Below are positions 45,348 through 57,043 of a stretch of DNA of 64,000 bases, one piece after another. Below the pieces are notes generated by a model, which did no database searches, had not been told where the DNA came from, and saw only the letters and a list, made by a program, of their open reading frames with translations. Position numbers and translations under genes: made by a program. The first letter of the stretch is position 1, and each line of letters begins with the position of its first letter. Source of the DNA: Thamnidium elegans (lineage: Eukaryota > Mucoromycota > Mucoromycetes > Mucorales > Mucoraceae); assembly GCA_025201345.1 (NCBI GenBank), contig JAIXMG010000003.1:682001-746000 (forward strand). Reading direction: 5' to 3'.

Positions 45348-46571
45348 ATGGGTAAAAAGAACTCTGAAGAATATAGAGCTGCTAAAGCACAAGGAAATAA
45401 AGTAGCCAGCGTTAAAAGTCATGGCAAACCTCATACTAGGTAAACTCGATATATATAAAGCATTTTTTGTTTTTGTTTTTGTTTTAACTTTCTTTGACAG
45501 TGCTAAATCTCGTTTTGACAAGTATGCCAATGCAAGTCTCGCTGCTCCTGGAGCGGAAGAAGGTCAATGTAAAGTAACCCCATTACGATACAATTATACA
45601 TGGCATTTTTTTTAACGCTTTTTTTTTTTTTTTTTTTTTTTTTTTTGTTATTCCTAGTGGAGGAAGAACAAAAGTCTAGTATCCCCATGCCTGTTGCCAT
45701 GTGGGATTTCAAACATTGTGATCCCAAACGTTGTTCTGGTGTAAAGTTGGCTCGTACAGACATGTTGAAAACCTTAAAGTTATCTCAACGCTTCCGTGGT
45801 ATTGTAGCTAGGTAAATTATACACAAGTACGTAAGTCGATAAAGGTATATTTAACTTTTTTTTTTAAAAAAAAAATCAGTCCTATTGGTGAAAAAGTAGT
45901 TTCACCAGCAGATAGAAAGATTGTTGAATTATATGGTGTTGGTGTAGTGGATTGTTCTTGGGCTCGTGTAGATGAAGTGCCATTCTCCAAGATTAAAGGG
46001 CCTACAGATCGTTTATTGCCTTATTTAGTAGCTACGAATCCTGTTAATTACGGCAAACCTTGGAAGCTGAATTGTGTAGAAGCTTTAGCTGCCATCTTTT
46101 ACGTTACTGGTTTTCCTGAACACGGTGAAGCCTTATTAGGTAAATTCAAATGGGGACATGCCTTTAAAAAAGTAAACGGGTAAAATTTTAAAAATATACT
46201 TGCCACACAATTGTTGGGTAACTAATATATGTATAAATAGTGGTTTACTTTCAAGATACGCTAAATGTAAGGATGCGACAGAAGTACTTGCAGTTCAAAA
46301 TGAATACCTTGCAAAGTTAGAAGATGATGAGCGTAAAAAGGAAGAAGCAAAAGAAGATTTGGATAGTGATGAAGACGATTTATTATTTACAAATCATAAC
46401 CGTGAAACTGCTTTTACGGCCTTCAGTGACGGTAGTGACGAATATGATTCCGATGAAGACTCAGATGAAGAAGATTCAGATGAGGACGAAAGCTCGGAAC
46501 AAGGTTCGGATGATGAGCCAGATGTTGATACCGTTGTAGATAAGTTAGGAAACACTCATATTCGTCAATAG
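45348..46571 (+). CDS. TSR3: TSR3, 18S rRNA aminocarboxypropyltransferase
   Basis: Five exons (45348-45439, 45501-45568, 45658-45811, 45880-46179, 46241-46571) give 314 aa. The core has the family's DFKHCDPKRCSGVKL block, a SPADRKIVELYGVGVVDCSW block, the PTDRLLPYLVATNPVNYG and LNCVEALAAIFYVTGF blocks, and KFKWGHAF. TSR3 adds the acp group from SAM to a hypermodified uridine of 18S rRNA late in small-subunit maturation. The C-terminal ~80 residues are a highly acidic tail, as in other fungi. Intron 3 ends in a T10A10 tract directly before the acceptor. Confidence 0.95.
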
Positions 46572-46667
46572 AGTAATAATATAAATATAAATAAATAATA
46601 AAAAAAAAAAAAAAGGGCATGTATGTGTGCGTGTGTGTGAATATAAAAAATTTATTTAACAGAAAAT

Positions 46668-47132
46668 TTACAACTTGGCCTTGTCGCCAGCAAGTTGCTT
46701 GAAGACGGTATCGAGCTTAGTAGCCAACATCATTTGACCCTTAATCTTGAGCTTACCAGACATGTATGCCTTTTGACCTATTACAAAACTATAAGTAAAC
46801 CTTTTCTTTTTTTACGGGTGAAAGAATTATTTTGTAAAAAGAAACTTACCATTGAGTTTACCAGAAGCTAATTGAACAAAGTCAGCATCATTGATGGAAA
46901 TAACAGCATCAGCCTTGTTCTTTCCCTTTCCCTTAACGACAACACCGTCCTTCTTGAGGTCAACAGTGAAGGTCTCAGACTTTCCTTCGGCGTTCTTGAT
47001 AACGAACTCAAAGATACCGTTGACTTGCTTGATAAGCTTAGCCTTACCATCAGCAGGGAGAGCATCAACGGATTGCTTAAGAGCAGCAAAGACTTCAGAG
47101 CTTTGGAAACCAGCGACCTTAATATCAGACAT
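46668..47132 (-). CDS. SCP2 sterol/lipid-carrier domain protein
   Basis: Two exons (47132-46850, 46777-46668) give 130 aa, one stand-alone SCP2 domain. Key parts: an FEFVIKNAEGK strand, a TFTVDLKKDG strand pair, ADAVISINDADFVQLASGKL, and after the splice MSGKLKIKGQMMLATKLD, which closes the hydrophobic tunnel. The last residues (DKAKL) could act as a weak peroxisomal PTS1-like signal, but it is not a canonical SKL. Codons are strongly biased, so it is probably abundant. A role in lipid transfer or beta-oxidation is from family knowledge only. Confidence 0.92.
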
Positions 47133-47512
47133 TATTATTTTATTTTTGTTGTTAAAAAGAAGAAGAAGAAGAAAGAAAAAAAAAGGAAAAATAGGACCTT
47201 TTTATTTATCCTTTTTTTTAAACAAGGTGCAACTTACTTTCACATGTTGATTCTTGTCATTGGCTGTGTAACTTTTAAAAAGATTTTTAAAAAATGCGGA
47301 GAAAACTTTCCCAGCTATTTTTCCCATAAACGCACTCTAAAGGGGGGAGGAGGAGACCCATATGAAAACGAATAAGCACCTTTATTATAAAATAACCAAT
47401 CAGAAAAAAAAAACTAAATTATCCTGAGGTATAAAGAAAACGCGTCTTTTCCTCTTTTTTGTATGGTTTATTTTAATGCAAGTATGAATATATAAATTAT
47501 TATTATTATTTT

Positions 47513-47712
47513 TTATACGCGAGAAGCGACCCAAATAGCTGATTTACAACCTTGCATAATAACTGCTTTGAGCACAGCATGTAAAGGTGCTTGTTGGGCG
47601 TCATGTGCAACAGCAATATCATGGTGCTCCAGCTCTTCATCTCTAAATTGTGCCACAGTCTAAATAAACTTTGTTTTTTAACTCATAGTACATATATATC
47701 ATTGCCCCATCT

Positions 47713-47747
<35 letters not shown>

Positions 47748-48247
47748 TTTACCTTGCTAAGATCTACTAAATCTTGATTATGGTTCTCAATAGCTACCAA
47801 CTCTCTCAACTGATCATCATAATGGTTACCAATAACCGTCTCTACAGCCTCAGTACAAGCCATAGCAGCTTCCTTACCAATCGTAGCCGTAGCAAACCCA
47901 ACTGTGTATCCTGCAACTTCCCAAAGTGGCCTTAATAAACTAGGACGAACACGGTGATGGGCAACAAGTTCATCGAAACGTGCTAAATGAACCTTCTCTT
48001 GATCCCACATTTCTTGAAGAATAGGCTTCAACTTTTTATCACTACCCAATACGGCAATTTGTCCCTTGTAAATATAATAAGCGCCTACTTCTCCTGCTTG
48101 GTCAACACGAATCATAGGCTCAAGGAACTCTCGTTCTTTTTTGGTTAATGAGCGATCACTAACTGCTTTGGTAGGGCTGTTGTAAGTAGCTAAACTACGG
48201 CTCAAGGTCATTTGAGGGTAGAAAACTCGTTTAGAAATTCGAAGCAT
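47513..48247 (-). CDS. COQ7: COQ7/CAT5 demethoxyubiquinone hydroxylase
   Basis: Two exons (48247-47753, 47659-47513) give 213 aa with a short mitochondrial presequence. The di-iron ligands are visible: Glu in DQAGEVGAYYIY, ExxH in WDQEKVHLAR, Glu in MACTEAVETV, and the second ExxH in RDEELEHHD, which lies across the splice. It hydroxylates demethoxyubiquinone in ubiquinone synthesis on the matrix side of the inner membrane. The intron starts at a TA microsatellite (about 47717-47746). It lies near other mitochondrial genes, but this does not amount to an operon. Confidence 0.96.
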
Positions 48248-48931
48248 GGTTATTTTTTACGAGTTAAAAAAAAAAAGTTGATAGAAATAGGGGGTGTAGG
48301 TTTTTATCGCTGTTATTAAGTATTTTGAAATTTTGTGACATCATTTTTATCGTAAGTTTTCTATTCAACTCTGGTATTTTAAAAACTAGAAGTGATGTAT
48401 CTGGTTAAAAGTAGAACAATCTGCTTTAGCTTTTTTTTAAAAAAAAGTTGTGCAAATCGTCTTGGTCTCTTTTTTTTAAAAAAAAAGAAAAAAAAAGATT
48501 GTTAATTATCACTTATTTTATTCCAAATAGTGTGCGCATTAACACTGTCAAATATTCGTATCACGTCATTCAAATAACCGTTTAAATTGAATTATATCTT
48601 AATCTAGCAGTCGTTTTATTTGATAGTTAGTAATTTATGCAATTCTAGCCTGGCAGTATTATTCTTAATAACAATAAAATTACTAGAATTAAAATTAATA
48701 TAAATTCTACATTATATCGATACTCATCAAATTGTGAAGGGGGCTGGCTAGATTTACTTATGGCAGCTGCCGTCTTTTTCTCGGTTAAATTTGGAATTAC
48801 GTCCCGACTATACAAGCGAACCGAGAAACAAAATTGCTTTTTGCAAACATCTCTTTTTTTGCCCTTCTCACTTCCAAAACAATAATTTGCGTACGACGTT
48901 ACACAAGCAAGACCACAGAAGCAAAAAGAAA
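48248..48931. other. Intergenic, no protein gene seen
   Basis: COQ7 upstream region with two T8A8-type palindromic tracts (about 48431-48446 and 48473-48490), followed by AT-rich sequence running up to the tRNA 3' end. No coding stretch is recognised. Confidence 0.55.
48923..48927 (-). terminator. Pol III terminator of tRNA-Asn
   Basis: A T5 run in the minus-strand transcript lies 5 bases past the mature 3' end of the tRNA, as expected for RNA polymerase III termination. Confidence 0.7.
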
Positions 48932-49005
48932 CGCTCCCGGGTGGGCTTGAACCACCAACCTCCTGATTAACAGTCAGACGCGCTAGCCAATTGCGCCACG
49001 GAAGC
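48932..49005 (-). tRNA. tRNA-Asn: tRNA-Asn (anticodon GTT)
   Basis: Minus strand, 74 nt with discriminator. The acceptor stem GCTTCCG pairs with CGGGAGC (one T-G wobble). The D-arm region has a good A-box (TGGCGCAATTGGC). The anticodon arm has loop TGTTAAT with GTT, and the T-arm holds the B-box GGTTCAAGC. No intron. Anticodon GUU reads both Asn codons. Confidence 0.97.
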
Positions 49006-49527
49006 GGATATATTTTTAAGTTTTGAAAAAAATATACAATTCAAATATTAAAGAAAATATTGTCCGGTCCGAACTAGTACGGTAAGTCCGGCAATAAAGA
49101 GTAACGACCGGGCCGGTATGTTGAAATAAAATTTAACAACAAAGACCTAGAAGGTACAAAAACTATCCATTTTATCATTTATTGTGCACATTTTACTTGG
49201 TGGCATATGTCGTTAGGCTGAAGTCCTGCGTGCCAATAAATGATAATACTGTCAATTATTATGGGCTGATTTTCTTTTCCACCACGTTGGAAGCGGAGAC
49301 GACATTTACAGCAATATTTTTATTAATATCTCTGAGGCAACACTTATTACCAAATGACTTAGTTATACATATATAAATCCTATTTGTCACAAAAATTTAT
49401 GAAAGTAATTTATATTTCTTTATTATTCCGTAAAACTAAATACAAAAAAAATCGTCAATTTTTTTTTTACAAGTAAAAAATATAACGCGATTGATTTTTT
49501 TTTCTTTTTTCTTCGTCTTTTCTTCAC
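49006..49527. other. 5' flank of the Fanzor locus, no gene seen
   Basis: AT-rich with a short G/C-rich patch near 49060-49120 containing CCGG words. A 64-codon open frame at 49182 has no family features and was rejected. A terminal inverted repeat matching the 3' side of the Fanzor was not found by eye. Confidence 0.4.
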
Positions 49528-51542
49528 ATGTCTGGTGAAACGGTAAGTTACTAAAACGAACTCAAACATATATTATTTTACTCACATATATATATGAAGA
49601 TAAACACATCAAAACGAGCTGATAAAAAAAGTATTACTGTTAAGTCTTCTGTAACTGGTACTGAATGGAAGCCGGAATATGCGCCCGTTTTGAAGAAACT
49701 GGTATCGGATGTTCACGCTTTGGTAACACATACGTACATTTTCAGTAGATATAGATTTACTCAAGAACTTGGCTGTAATGCTACATTTAATTTGGAAGAA
49801 TATACTGCTCAAAGATTTTTTAAAGAAGTATTTTTATCTTTAGTTGAAAAAAGGGTTCCAGATGGCGGAAAGTTATCAAACAAAGTGACGTTATACAGAG
49901 CAGTAATTCAAAAATACAAGGACTCTTACTTGAGACATTCGTCTTTTACACCAAAAAAATTGAGCAATGCATATCAAATAGCGGCGTACGAAGCTACCAA
50001 AATCCAAACTGCCTACCATAATGCTATAATTATACAATTCGGAAACAAGCTGAGAATGGCCATTAACAAAATGGTTACACTTAAAGAACGTATATCACAC
50101 CTTACTGGTGATATGAAAAAGAAAGGTTGTTCTGTTGAAGAGATCAAACTTGCTATTAAAAGTGATATCACAGGCCTTGTTACACAACTTAAACTAGCCA
50201 TTTCGTCAGAAGATATAAATCAAATTCCAAAGGATTCTATTTACTATAATGCAATAGCAAACCCGGTAAAACACCTGAAAACTTATTTTAAGCTAGCAGA
50301 AATATGCGAATCGTACAAATTTAAATTATTCCAATGGTTCCCTTTGAGAAATACATTTATACCACCATATATGACTATAGATACTATGATCTTAAATAAT
50401 CAGATCTTAAAAGACTCGAAAAGAAGCAAATTAGATAAATTATCTATATGGGGAAAAATTGTCAATAGATCTAACGAAGCTTTAAAAGTTCAAGGCCCAG
50501 ATAAATCAATAAAGTTTAGAGGGATAATAATAACGGATGGTGTAGGAGTATCAATAGTGAAGCAGAACTTTGGAACCTCAAAAAGTAATACAAGTGGTCC
50601 TGAAAACAATGTTGTAAAAGAATATTTCCAGTACATAGAAGAGATTCCTAAAGAAGAAGCGCTCGCTACAAAAGGAAAAGCTGTACTTATTGATCCTGGT
50701 CGTCGAGACCTTTTATATTGTATGCACGAAGATAGTACAACTAAGAAAAAGAAAATGTACCGCTATACGAGAAATCAAAAGGCTAAAGAACTAAAATCGG
50801 CAAAATTTAGAACGATTTAAACGAGCAAGTATTCAAGAGTGTGAAAATAAATTAAGTCAATGCTCTTCGTCAACTGTTAATGCTGATGCTTATGTCGAAT
50901 ATTTAAAAGTTAGATCTCAAGTTTCTCCTTTGCTGGAAGAGTATTATGGCAATGAAGATGTTGAAAAAATCAGAGGCAAGACAGTTTGATTCCTTTCAGA
51001 AAGATGAAACTTTCATCATATATCAATCAGATACAAGCAGACAAACGACTGTCAAAAAATCTAAGGAAAAAGTTTGAAAATGATTGTATCCTTATTTTAG
51101 GAAATTGGTCTGCCTGTCATACAAAGTTTCAAGAACCAATTTGAGGGAAAGAAATGAGAAAAATGTTAAGGAAAGAAGGGTTCCAAGTTTATCTGCTTGA
51201 TGAATACAAAACCTCGAGTATCTGCCCATCTTGCGAACACCAACTTGAAACTTTTAAAGAATGTATTAATTCAAGACCATATCGACATTCAAAGAATCCT
51301 ACTGTAAAGTGCCATGGACTTTTAGGGTAAAAACTATATATTACTATTATAGGAACCAAAAAGCTTATATATAACCCGCGTTAATGTTTTAGATGCAAAA
51401 ATCAAAAATGTTTAGATACAAAGGTGCTTACAAAGAGGATACAAAGTTTAGATTGTGGAATAGAGACTTGGCTGCTGTCTTGAATTTCAGAAAAAATTTA
51501 ATTAGTTTAAGGGAATCAGCACGAAGGCCTGAAAAAACTTGA
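49528..51542 (+). pseudogene. Fanzor (eukaryotic TnpB-like RNA-guided nuclease), full-length but broken
   Basis: Exon 1 (49528-49542, MSGET) is spliced to 49600. An open 407-codon stretch holds the N-terminal region (FFKEVFLSLVEKRVP, a helical middle, FQWFPLRNTFIPPYMTID, ITDGVGVSI) and the RuvC-I motif VLIDPGRRDLLYCMHED with Asp codon 50692-50694, then YRYTRNQKAKELK. Then lesions: a one-base insertion near 50811, a frame change near 50985, and a TGA at 51142 in a GNWSACHTKFQEPI-x-GKEM block (an Arg codon CGA is expected there). LLDEYKTSSICPSC follows, then an intron (51328-51393) and a last frame change near 51415. RuvC-III LWNRDLAAVLNFRKN and a basic tail end at 51542. All hallmark Fanzor motifs are in order, so the family call is strong and the gene is inactive as read. 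Confidence 0.88.
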
Positions 51543-52032
51543 ATCCCCTCACAGTTGGAAAAAAAAACACGTCTCCAGTGATTTTCTGCCCTTGTTATCG
51601 CTTTGGTAAACGTTAGATAGGTAAGGAATTAGTAATTTGCACCACCTACTTTATTAGGTACTAACATCTTTTCATTAACCAACAGGTTCTCTATTACAAA
51701 ATGAGAAGCATTTATTAAATCAATTTGAAACGAAAAAGTAGTACTTGAAGTTAAATAAAATACACAAAAAAAAACTGTAGCAATTATACCGTTATTTAAT
51801 CTGTCGTTTGAATTTAATTAAATGTTACTATACTATCCAATAATATCATTTCACATGACTAGACTACGCATGAACGCTTAATGATGTTCACAAAAGTATA
51901 GCAAAATACCTTATCTTGATTTTCAAAACCCCGATATACAAAGGCCTTTTCTGAGTTTTGTCAAAACAACGAACTCGCGCTTTATTTTAGGGGTTTTCAA
52001 AAAAAAAAAAAAAAAAAAACTTTCATATACCC
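51543..52032. other. 3' flank of the Fanzor locus and PAP promoter region
   Basis: No gene is seen. For Fanzor/TnpB the guide (omega) RNA typically overlaps the 3' end of the ORF and the element's right end, so any guide scaffold would lie around 51450-51700, but no conserved hairpin was identified. A TTTCAAAACCCC / GGGGTTTTC inverted pair lies at about 51920 and 51990 before a T/A-rich start region. Confidence 0.35.
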
Positions 52033-53371
52033 ATGATTAATATAACCGATGAACAATGGATATCCTACTTACAAGACAACAGTATTGTTGAAAATACTGA
52101 AGATTATATAAAAAAGTAAAATCAATCATGTAAACATTAAACGCATAAATTTACCCTTTTTTCTTGTCAACAGACAACAAGTTTTGTCATTATTAAATAG
52201 CACTATACTTAATTTCCAAAGAAAAATTATATCCTACCACGATTATAAACGTGGTGAAATCCAATGCATCTTGTCTCCCTTTGGCTCGTACTCATTAGGC
52301 GGTTATATTTGTGGTGCCGATATAGATCTTGTTTTGTTGTGCCCATGGATTGTAAAGCGTAATGATTTTTTTAAATTTCTCCCTGAATTACTTAAAACGC
52401 AACCTACAGTGAGAGATGTTGAGGTAACTATAACCATCCTATAACAAAAAAAAAAAAGTAGTACTTATTTTTATTTTTGTTTTATAGTCCATTAAAAAGA
52501 CATCAGTTCCTATTATAAAGTGCACCATTGATTCCATATCCGTACGTACCAACATATTGTTATTATTATTTACCGATTTTTTTTTTTAAATATTGTATAT
52601 TATATACAAATATATAGATTGATATATCATTTGTTAGGTTAAAAGGAAATAGGCTACCAGAAAATCTGGATTTATTAGACGATTCATTGTTAAATGGACT
52701 TGACCAAGCTTGTATAAGTAGTATGGATGGACCAAGAGTTGATAAGTTTATCAAAAGTCAAATTAAGCCTGCCCATATCCAGATTTTTAAACGAAGCTTA
52801 CAATGTATTAAATACTGGGCTAAAGAAAGAGACATATACAACAAGCCTATGGGTTATCTGAATGGAAGTTCCTGGACACTATTATTATTAAAAACGTACA
52901 TGAATGAAAATAGAAAACATGAAAATTTATCTATTTCACATCTACTCTATGCATTCTTTAAAACTTGGATAGATTGGCCGTGGCCAACACCTGTTATGTT
53001 CACCAATTCCATCCCAGGAGGAAATGGTACTTCTATATCATATAGTGAACTTACTCTATTTAATAATGCTGTCATGCCAATCGTAACGCCATGTTACCCC
53101 GTAAGTAATGCAACTAATTATGTGACAAAATCAACATTAAAAATTATGATCAAAGAATTTCAAAGAGGTAACAATAGTAATTGTATTATATATATATCTA
53201 TGTCTATTAAATATGTATATTCTCAATAGCTCTAGTTATTTTAAGTACCAACACTAGACCTGGAGTCATAATGAAAAAGTTATTCAATACTATAAATTAT
53301 TTTAAACGATACAGTGACTTTATATGCGTTACAACAACTTCAACAACAAGCACTAGTCATGAAATTTGGTA

Positions 53372-53416
<45 letters not shown>

Positions 53417-53937
53417 CACGTTTTATAAAGAGTAAATAAAACGATCTGACAATTATTGTAGGACAAGAAGAATGCAATTTACCATACCGCAATTATTATC
53501 ATTAATAGAAACTTGCCATGCAGTAAAACAAATTCAAGCCATGGTTAACCCGACTATAGTTATTAGACATTATCGAAGTGAACAAGAAAGGGCGGCGTTG
53601 CAGAATGGTGTTCCACCGGAAGTAGCGAAAGATATGGGGTTAATGGGGGGTTTGAATCCTGGTACCATAAACATTATATACCATTTTATTGGTATTCAAT
53701 TGAACGAATCACGTAAATATATATATGCAAAAAAAAAAAAAAAGGCATTCAAACTTATAGTTTATTCTTTTTTTTTTAAAAAAAATAGATACATTCGTTG
53801 ATTTAAGTGAAGATATTAAAACATTTTATGCAATCTTGGAAAATAAAAGAAATAGACATGACGATGATTTGAAGTGGTCAGTGAGTGCCATGAAAAAGAT
53901 AGATGTCGCCAAAATGATGAGTATAGATACCAATTAA
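52033..53937 (+). CDS. Diverged nuclear-type poly(A) polymerase
   Basis: Seven exons (52033-52115, 52174-52423, 52488-52541, 52618-53167, 53230-53368, 53462-53712, 53789-53937) give 491 aa. The nucleotidyltransferase core has SPFGSYSLGG and CGADIDLVLL (the DxD pair) and a third Asp in SIDISFVRL across a splice. Then come IKYWAKERDIYNKPMGYLNGSSW, FFKTWIDWPWPTPVMF and MPIVTPCYPVSNATNY, all landmarks of canonical (Pap1-type) enzymes, in order. It lacks the long basic C-terminal tail of yeast Pap1 and is more divergent than expected of the housekeeping enzyme. It may be a paralogue with special substrates. The 3' end is 11 bp from the convergent oxygenase gene. Confidence 0.85.
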
Positions 53938-53948
53938 TAACAATAAAC

Positions 53949-54671
53949 TTATTTTCGCAACATAGTCTTGTTGGCTCTTTTATCCTTTTCAATTGTATCT
54001 ACTGTGTCAATAAAGGCCACCAAAATATACCTGGAACCTTTTGTTATATCAATACCACTGTGCATCACTCGAGCGTCATGATAAGCAACGTCTCCTTGGT
54101 TTAAATGTATTACTTTATCTATACTTTGGTAGTAGGTACCTCCACCTTCAAAATCATTTGGGTCGCTGATAAGTAATGTCAAGGAAAACAAGCATCCGTC
54201 TGTATGAATTTTTAACCCTTTTTGTGCTGTGGCACTGTATTTGACTAGGAATATATCTCGAAACTCCAGATCGCTTTGTTTGAAGTGATAAAAAAGTGCT
54301 AGTTCTGGAAACAATCGGTCTTTAACAACTTGCTCTAAATGTGCTAATTGAGCATTACTACGAATAGGAATGTCTGTTGTTGCAAAAGCGGAATGACGAT
54401 CAGTAGTCCATTCTTTTTGTTGTTCGCAAACATCTAGAATATGTTGACATTCAGTGGGTGTTAATAACTGACGATGAATACCAGGTTCCGAAAATAAACT
54501 TTGACGTTGATGAGTAAAGATGGTGCGGTTCTCCGCCATGGTACGTTTTAAAGGATCTTGAGGTAAAGCATTTAGTTTATCTTGTATATTTTGCTTTAAT
54601 GTCTTTTGACGAGCTTCTATTTCAGCCTGTTCTTTTGTTGAAAGTTCACCAAACAAATCAAATGTATCCAT
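53949..54671 (-). CDS. 2-oxoglutarate-Fe(II) dioxygenase (prolyl-4-hydroxylase-like)
   Basis: A single exon of 240 aa from an ATG chosen because upstream codons fall in a T-rich leader (the longer frame adds only low-complexity residues). The double-stranded beta-helix motifs are visible: HTDGCLFSLTLLIS (His and Asp ligands), the distal His in ARVMHSG, and the 2-oxoglutarate-binding Arg in KGSRYILVAF. A phosphorylatable Ser/Thr and coiled N-terminus precede the domain. Substrate unknown; fungal members act on collagen-like or other proteins. It diverges from the ABCD4-like gene with a 130-bp gap. Confidence 0.85.
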   Translation of the reverse strand: MDTFDLFGELSTKEQAEIEARQKTLKQNIQDKLNALPQDPLKRTMAENRTIFTHQRQSLFSEPGIHRQLLTPTECQHILDVCEQQKEWTTDRHSAFATTDIPIRSNAQLAHLEQVVKDRLFPELALFYHFKQSDLEFRDIFLVKYSATAQKGLKIHTDGCLFSLTLLISDPNDFEGGGTYYQSIDKVIHLNQGDVAYHDARVMHSGIDITKGSRYILVAFIDTVDTIEKDKRANKTMLRK

Positions 54672-54801
54672 ACTAACAAAAAAAAAAAAAAAAAAAAATA
54701 TAAAAAAACAAGGGTAACACGAATTTATAAAATCTAGAAAAAGAGAAAAAAAAAAAAAAAAGGGCCCACTTCTTCTTAATTTAGTATTCAACATTTGCAA
54801 C
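54672..54801. promoter_or_regulatory. Divergent promoter between 2OG oxygenase and ABCD4-like gene
   Basis: A 130-bp gap with A/T runs must serve both start codons. Confidence 0.45.
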
Positions 54802-57043
54802 ATGAGGAACTCATTTTCTTCTCATGAGCCTATATTAAATAGTGATGAAGAGCTTCAACATGAATCAAAAAAACCAGACTACAGTTTTGACCGTGTGTTT
54901 CTAAATCGATTTTTTCGTTTATTGAAAGTATTGTTTAATTCAAAAGGATTAAATAAAGTTTGGTCAACATCAAAAGAGGCCCGCAAAAATAGCATATTTT
55001 GGTTATACATGACTTTTATTAGTCTTAGTATTATATACCAAGTTGTTGTTTATTTTGTTGGTATGATACCAAGTAGTTTCTATGCTATTTTGACTTCAAA
55101 AGATGTCATTGGCTTCAGAAATTACATGTTACCTTGTTTGTTCCTTGTTTTTAGTGCTGCTACTGTAAGTTTAGATTATTAAATACTCCCGCTGTTCTCA
55201 TTCTTTATGGTATATATTTTAGTGCAAAAGTCTTTTAAACTTTATGGGTGGTTTGTTTGCGTTAAAAGCTAGACGTTTACTGACAGTTCATTTGCAAGAT
55301 CGTTATATTAAACCAAAATCAATGTACACCCTTGTTATGAATCATGACCAGATAGATAATCCGTAAGATATTTACACGTGTAACCATGACTCGCATCTAA
55401 TTTTATTTTTTATTTACAGTGATCAACGAATTACACAAGATATAGATAAATTCACTGAAACTTTACGTCAAATTGTAACCAATTTGATCATTGCTCCTAT
55501 TATGGTAGTCTATTATGGCTACAAATGTTGGGCTGTTACTGGCTTTGCTGGTCCTCTTTTAATTTTTGCTTATTTCTTTTTGGGTTCTTTTGTCAGTAAA
55601 AAATTTATTCAACCAATCGTTAATGCTGTATTTTTTAAAGAATTACAAGAGGGAAACTTCCGGTAAATTGGTTATTTACATTTGCATTTTCAATTTTAAT
55701 TTATATAATATATACGTAGTTATCTTCATGTTCGTCTTCGTCAATATGCTGAATCAATTGCTTTTTGTGATGGTGAAGAAGAAGAAAAAATTCGTGCTAC
55801 CAAGAGTTTAGAGACATTATTAACATATCAACGTACTATTGTTAATAAGGAACTTCCGTTGAAAAGTAATGCAATCTTATATTATATTATTCATTTAATT
55901 AATCCCTTTCTCCTTATCCTCTTTACATAGTGGCCAATGAGAGTTTCTCGTACCTTGGATCTATCCTTAGTTACATGATTATTGCTATTCCTATTTTTGC
56001 TGGTGCATTTGAAGATAAAGATGCTAGCGAGCTCAGTGCTATTATTAGTGCGGTAAATTATGATATATATATATATATATTCGTTCTTAAACTAACCAAA
56101 TTATTATAGAACTCCTTTGTAGCCATGTATCTCATTTATTTATTCTCTACTATTATTGAGGAATCAAGTAAATTATCTAACCTTGCAGGTTATACTGCTC
56201 GTATTGGCGAGTTATTAGAAGCCCTGGATCAAGTTGATGATGAAATTGAAAATATTGAAATTGATCATCCTCATAACAGAGACGATAATCAAACTGATAT
56301 GATTGAATTAGAAGATATCACCTTGTATTCTCCTCGTTCAAAATTAATTGTGAAAGACCTGAATATGAAAATCAATCAAGGAGATCATGTTGCTATTGTT
56401 GGTCCCAACGGTAGCGGAAAGACTTCTATTCTTCGTGCTTTAGCTTGTTTATGGCCTTGCAGTAAAGGAAGAGTCCATGTACCAAAGATTAAATTGGGTA
56501 AAGATATTGTTTTCTTTCCTCAATTGCCATATATTATTGACGGCTCCTTGAGAGAACAAATCTTATATCCTAATACGACACCCACAACAAAGAGTACGTA
56601 AAGAAGATTTTTTTTTTTTTTAACAAACCTCTTTATTCAAATTTTTATATGTAAATTTATTAGTTAGCGATGAAGAAATTGTTCAACTGTTAGAAATGGT
56701 ACGATTGAGTCATCTTTCCGGGTTAATCGAATCTTATGATACGAACTATAGTCAAAAATGGAACACGTTATTGTCTCCCGGTGAGCAGCAACGTTTGGTC
56801 TTTGCTCGTGCGTTTTATTGGAAACCCCGTTTTGCTATTTTAGATGAAGCTACCAGCGCCATGGATAAAGACACAGAAAGCCATTTATATAAAACTTTAA
56901 TTGATCTTGGTACGACAGTGATTAGCGTCAGTCACCATCCTAACGTTATTGAATTCCACCAAAAAATCTTACGTTTAGATGGCCAAGGTGGCTATTCAAT
57001 CGAGGGAGAGGATATGATGCCGACTTCCTTACTGGCTGTTTAA
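54802..57043 (+). CDS. ABCD4-like half transporter, putative lysosomal/vacuolar cobalamin exporter
   Basis: Seven exons (54802-55164, 55223-55362, 55420-55662, 55720-55865, 55931-56052, 56110-56593, 56664-57043) give 625 aa: a membrane domain then one ABC domain. The ABCD-family motif is present as DNPDQRITQDIDKF. A long block reading SYLGSILSYMIIAIPIFAG is shared with human ABCD4 rather than with the peroxisomal ABCD1-3. The ABC motifs are Walker A GPNGSGKT, signature LSPGEQQR, Walker B FAILDEATSA and His-switch VSHH. ABCD4 exports vitamin B12 from lysosomes, so this gene suggests cobalamin use in this fungus. Assignment is from remembered motif similarity, not from a search. Confidence 0.88.

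Noticed and set aside
49182..49376. 64-codon plus-strand frame upstream of the Fanzor gene
   Set aside because: No motif, no conservation evidence, no good splice or start context.
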